Positions 7,062 through 8,882 of a stretch of 8,882 nt of DNA are shown in pieces. The stretch spans positions 1-8,882 of the forward strand of contig CANNLB010000048.1 in assembly GCA_947505565.1 (NCBI GenBank). Reading direction: 5' to 3'. The position numbers and the translations under genes are program-made. The notes under the pieces are model-generated. The model was not told where the DNA came from and did no database searches. It was given only the letters and a program-made list of their open reading frames with translations. Source of the stretch: Acidobacteriota bacterium (GTDB lineage: Bacteria > Acidobacteriota > Terriglobia > Bryobacterales > Bryobacteraceae). How positions within the stretch are numbered: position 1 is the first letter of the stretch; each line of letters opens with the position of its first letter.

Positions 7062-7085
7062 TCGCCCATTGTATCGATTAGGGAT

Positions 7086-8426
7086 ATGTCAGACGGAAAT
7101 CACGGCTATAAGATTCTGCTCCTTGTTTTTATCGTGGCGCTGAATGGATTTTTTGCGGCGGCGGAGACGGCGTTACTTTCGGTGAGGAAGTCGCGGTTGC
7201 AGAATTTGGCCGATGACGGGGACACGGGGGCGAAGGTAGCGTTGGGGCTGCTGGAGAATCCCGAGCGGTTGCTGAGCGTGACGCAGGTGGGGGTGACGCT
7301 GACGAGCCTGGGGCTGGGTTGGGCGGGCGAGGACACGCTGTTCACGATGTTGATGGGATGGCTGAAGCCGATGGAGACGCCGGGGACGACGGCGTTGATT
7401 CATGGGGTGGCGATAACGGGTGCGTTTGCGATGATGACGTACTTTCACGTGGTGATGGGAGAGGTGGTGCCGAAGAACATTGCTTTGGCGTCGGCGGATA
7501 AGTTGGCGGTGTTGGTAGCGCCGATCTTGCTCGTGTTTTCTCGGATTGCGGGGCCGTTAGTGACGACGATTGAACGGTCGGCGAATTTTATTTCTGCGCG
7601 GTTGGGAGTGACCGGGGAGAGCCATGGAGCGGCTCATTCGGTGGAGGAGTTGAAGTTCATCGTGGCGTCGAGTCGGACGGAGGGGCACTTAGAGGGGTTT
7701 GAAGAAGACGCGATTCGGCGGTTGTTGGAGCTGTCGACTTTTGCGGCGCGGGAGGTGATGGTGCCGCGCAATCAGATGGTGTCGGTGAGTGTGATGTCGT
7801 CGCTGGACCACGTGTTGCTGATTTTGAACGAGCATCAATATTCGCGGATGCCGGTATATGAGAAAGACGCCGACCAGATTGTGGGCGTGGTGCATTTGAA
7901 GGACCTGGTACAGGTGTGGATGCGGCGGCGGGCGGCGCAGGACGCGCGGCGGATGGTGATGGCGTTTGATCTACGAAAGGTGATGCGGAAGCCGCTGTTC
8001 GTGCCGGAGACGAAGTCGCTGCACGAGTTGGTGGATGAGTTCCGGGAGCACCATACGCATATGGCGATGGTGGTGGATGAGCATGGTTCGGTGGCGGGAT
8101 TGGTGACGCTGGAGGACGTGCTGGAGCAAGTGTTCGGGGAGATTGAAGACGAGCATGATGTTTCCCGGCCGAAAGTGGTGCTGGACGCCAAGAGCTTTGA
8201 AGTAGACGGGATGATTAACATTCCGGACTTGGCGAACGAGTATGGGGTGGAACTGGCATCGGACGACGGTTATGAGACGCTGGCGGGATTTTTGTTGTTT
8301 CAATTGGGGAACATACCGGTGGTAGGGACGGTGGTAGGGCATGAGCAGTTGCGGTTTACGGTGATGGAGATGGAGCGGAACCGGATTGCGCGAGTGAAGG
8401 TGGAGCGGCTGGAGGCGAATGTTTGA
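7086..8426 (+). CDS. CNNM / CBS / CorC-HlyC domain membrane protein (hemolysin family, putative Mg2+ or Co2+ efflux)
   Basis: A 446-residue inner-membrane protein of the family often labelled 'hemolysin' or CorC and now linked to magnesium/cobalt export. The CNNM (DUF21) domain spans about 1-180: the first membrane helix ends in LNGFFAAAETALLSV (19-33), followed by NPERLLSVTQVGVTLTSLG (58-76), MGEVVPKNIAL (124-134) and a helix at 140-160. A pair of CBS domains follows: VMVPRNQMV to VGVVHLKDLV (224-275) and VMRKPLFVPE to GLVTLEDVLEQVFGEIEDE (299-356), which would bind an adenine nucleotide. The C-terminal transporter-associated CorC domain (363-442) includes SFEVDGMINIPDLANEYG (370-387) and DDGYETLAGFLL (393-404). 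The ATG at 7086 gives the expected short N-terminus; the same frame stays open far upstream only because of base skew opposite the acylase gene. AGGG lies two bases before the ATG. It overlaps the next gene by eight bases and probably heads an operon with it. Confidence 0.95.
   Translation: MSDGNHGYKILLLVFIVALNGFFAAAETALLSVRKSRLQNLADDGDTGAKVALGLLENPERLLSVTQVGVTLTSLGLGWAGEDTLFTMLMGWLKPMETPGTTALIHGVAITGAFAMMTYFHVVMGEVVPKNIALASADKLAVLVAPILLVFSRIAGPLVTTIERSANFISARLGVTGESHGAAHSVEELKFIVASSRTEGHLEGFEEDAIRRLLELSTFAAREVMVPRNQMVSVSVMSSLDHVLLILNEHQYSRMPVYEKDADQIVGVVHLKDLVQVWMRRRAAQDARRMVMAFDLRKVMRKPLFVPETKSLHELVDEFREHHTHMAMVVDEHGSVAGLVTLEDVLEQVFGEIEDEHDVSRPKVVLDAKSFEVDGMINIPDLANEYGVELASDDGYETLAGFLLFQLGNIPVVGTVVGHEQLRFTVMEMERNRIARVKVERLEANV
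8411..8415 (+). promoter_or_regulatory. Ribosome binding site of the AlkD-like gene, inside the preceding gene
   Basis: GGAGG lies in the last codons of the CNNM/CBS gene, three bases before the ATG at 8419. The spacing is short but the match is strong, and it supports the start that overlaps the upstream stop by eight bases. Confidence 0.5.
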
Positions 8427-8823
8427 GCGGTTGGTGGCGGAGTTAGGGGGAAAGCCGGCGACGGTGAAGGTGCAGCCGCTTTTCCGTGAGCCGGTGCGGA
8501 CGCGCGGGATATCGACAGCGGCGGTGCGGGTGATTGCGAAGGCGCACGGGGACGAGTTTGCGGGGCTTTCGGCGAAGTGTTTGTGGGAGAGCGGGGGGAT
8601 AGAGAAGGGGACGCTGGCGGTGTTGCGGTGCGCACGTCCGAAGGTGGAAGCGGATATTCCGTTGTATTGGAGTTGGCGGCGGCGGTACGTGAAGAGCTGG
8701 GCGCATTGCGATGCGGTGGGGATGGAATTGTTGGGACCGGCTTTGGAGCGGGTGCCGAGGTTGGGGGCGGAGTTTGTGAGTTGGAAAGAAGCGCCGGAGT
8801 GGTGGGTGAGGCGGCAGCGATGA
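8419..8823 (+). CDS. DNA alkylation repair protein, AlkD-like, shortened at the C-terminus
   Basis: A 134-residue protein matching the first part of the AlkD-type HEAT-repeat DNA glycosylases, which remove alkylated bases such as 3- and 7-methylated purines. Family marks in order: REPVRTRGISTAAVRVIAK (23-41), LWESGGIEKGTLAVL (55-69), and the SWAHCD motif (93-98), where Trp94 and Asp98 sit like Trp109 and Asp113 of Bacillus cereus AlkD. Then comes SWKEAPEWWVRR (121-132), whose arginine would match catalytic Arg148. Full-length relatives run to about 220-240 residues; this one stops two codons after WVRR, so the last HEAT repeats are missing. Either it is a naturally short variant, or a frameshift or nonsense change has cut it. 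It overlaps the CNNM/CBS stop by eight bases, and its own stop overlaps the start of the next gene (ATGA). The family call is good; whether it is active is uncertain. Confidence 0.75.
   Translation: MFERLVAELGGKPATVKVQPLFREPVRTRGISTAAVRVIAKAHGDEFAGLSAKCLWESGGIEKGTLAVLRCARPKVEADIPLYWSWRRRYVKSWAHCDAVGMELLGPALERVPRLGAEFVSWKEAPEWWVRRQR
8808..8811 (+). promoter_or_regulatory. Ribosome binding site for the gene starting at 8820
   Basis: GAGG, at an eight-base spacing from the ATG at 8820, lies within the last codons of the AlkD-like gene. It supports a genuine start at 8820 and coupled translation across the ATGA overlap. Confidence 0.4.
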
Positions 8824-8882
8824 TTTGGCGGGCATTGGCGGCGGCGGTATTGGCGGGGAGCGCGTCGGCATTTTTGTTGTGG
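8820..8882 (+). CDS. Start of an exported or membrane protein, cut by the window edge
   Basis: A new frame opens with ATG 8820-8822, sharing ATGA with the stop of the AlkD-like gene, and remains open to the end of the window (21 codons). The visible part, MIWRALAAAVLAGSASAFLL, has the form of a signal peptide: one arginine, a hydrophobic core, and an ASA motif that could be a signal peptidase site. The rest of the protein is outside the window, so no function can be given. The alternative reading, that this frame is the shifted continuation of the AlkD-like protein, is less likely because the sequence is more typical of a signal peptide than of a HEAT helix. Confidence 0.5.
   Translation, partial: MIWRALAAAVLAGSASAFLLW

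Noticed and set aside
6219..7085. Upstream extension of the CNNM/CBS frame by 289 codons
   Set aside because: It lies entirely opposite the acylase gene and is Gly/Glu-rich low complexity; the conserved protein begins at ATG 7086.
7062..7085. ATCGAT palindrome (7073-7078) as an operator between the divergent genes
   Set aside because: A six-base palindrome is too short and common to support a binding site.
8820..8882. Reading the last frame as the shifted continuation of the AlkD-like protein
   Set aside because: It cannot be excluded, but the segment has signal-peptide form, its own ribosome binding site and an ATGA overlap; preferred as a new gene and kept as an alternative in the findings.

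Overview
The window looks like a stretch of bacterial chromosome from a high-GC organism. Gene content and protein style suggest Acidobacteriota, perhaps the Solibacter/Bryobacter side: a short ECF sigma factor paired with a soluble zinc anti-sigma factor, a Cys-less version of the secreted 'FN...SPT' thioredoxin-like proteins, and a large membrane-anchored penicillin-acylase-type protein. The lineage is an inference from recall, not a search result. There is no rRNA, tRNA, CRISPR array, insertion sequence or phage gene, and coding density is close to 100 %; no gene-free stretch exceeds about 75 bases.

Layout. (1) 3-209 (+): the end, or the whole, of a small uncharacterised protein. (2) 212-1142 (-): an ECF sigma factor and, overlapping its 3' end by 14 bases, a zinc-binding anti-sigma factor; the pair is convergent with gene 1 and divergent from thrS. 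(3) 1216-3150 (+): thrS, threonyl-tRNA synthetase, with editing and catalytic sites intact. (4) 3151-4278 (+): a family-21-type (ceramide glucosyltransferase/HpnI-like) membrane glycosyltransferase whose first possible start directly abuts the thrS stop. (5) 4220-4804 and 4848-7061 (-): a two-gene unit encoding a membrane-anchored penicillin-acylase-type Ntn hydrolase followed by a small membrane-anchored protein resembling a cysteine-free thioredoxin-like domain. The 3' end of the small gene overlaps the 3' end of the glycosyltransferase by 59 bases. (6) 7086-8823 and onward (+): a CNNM/CBS/CorC transporter-type protein, a DNA-alkylation-repair (AlkD-like) protein ending early, and the start of a gene with a signal peptide. 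These three overlap end to start (8 bases, then ATGA) and look translationally coupled.

How the genes relate. The sigma/anti-sigma pair is a self-contained regulatory switch. The acylase, the small anchored protein and the glycosyltransferase all act at the cell envelope. thrS and the AlkD-like gene are housekeeping or repair genes with no obvious link to them. I do not see a new defence or mobile system. The most notable features are: a strong excess of G over C on the + strand that persists through the minus-strand genes and sets their codon choice; the apparent loss of active-site cysteines in the thioredoxin-like protein; an AlkD-like protein cut off just after its catalytic arginine; and very compact gene packing (TTG and GTG starts, end overlaps, and a 24-base divergent gap).
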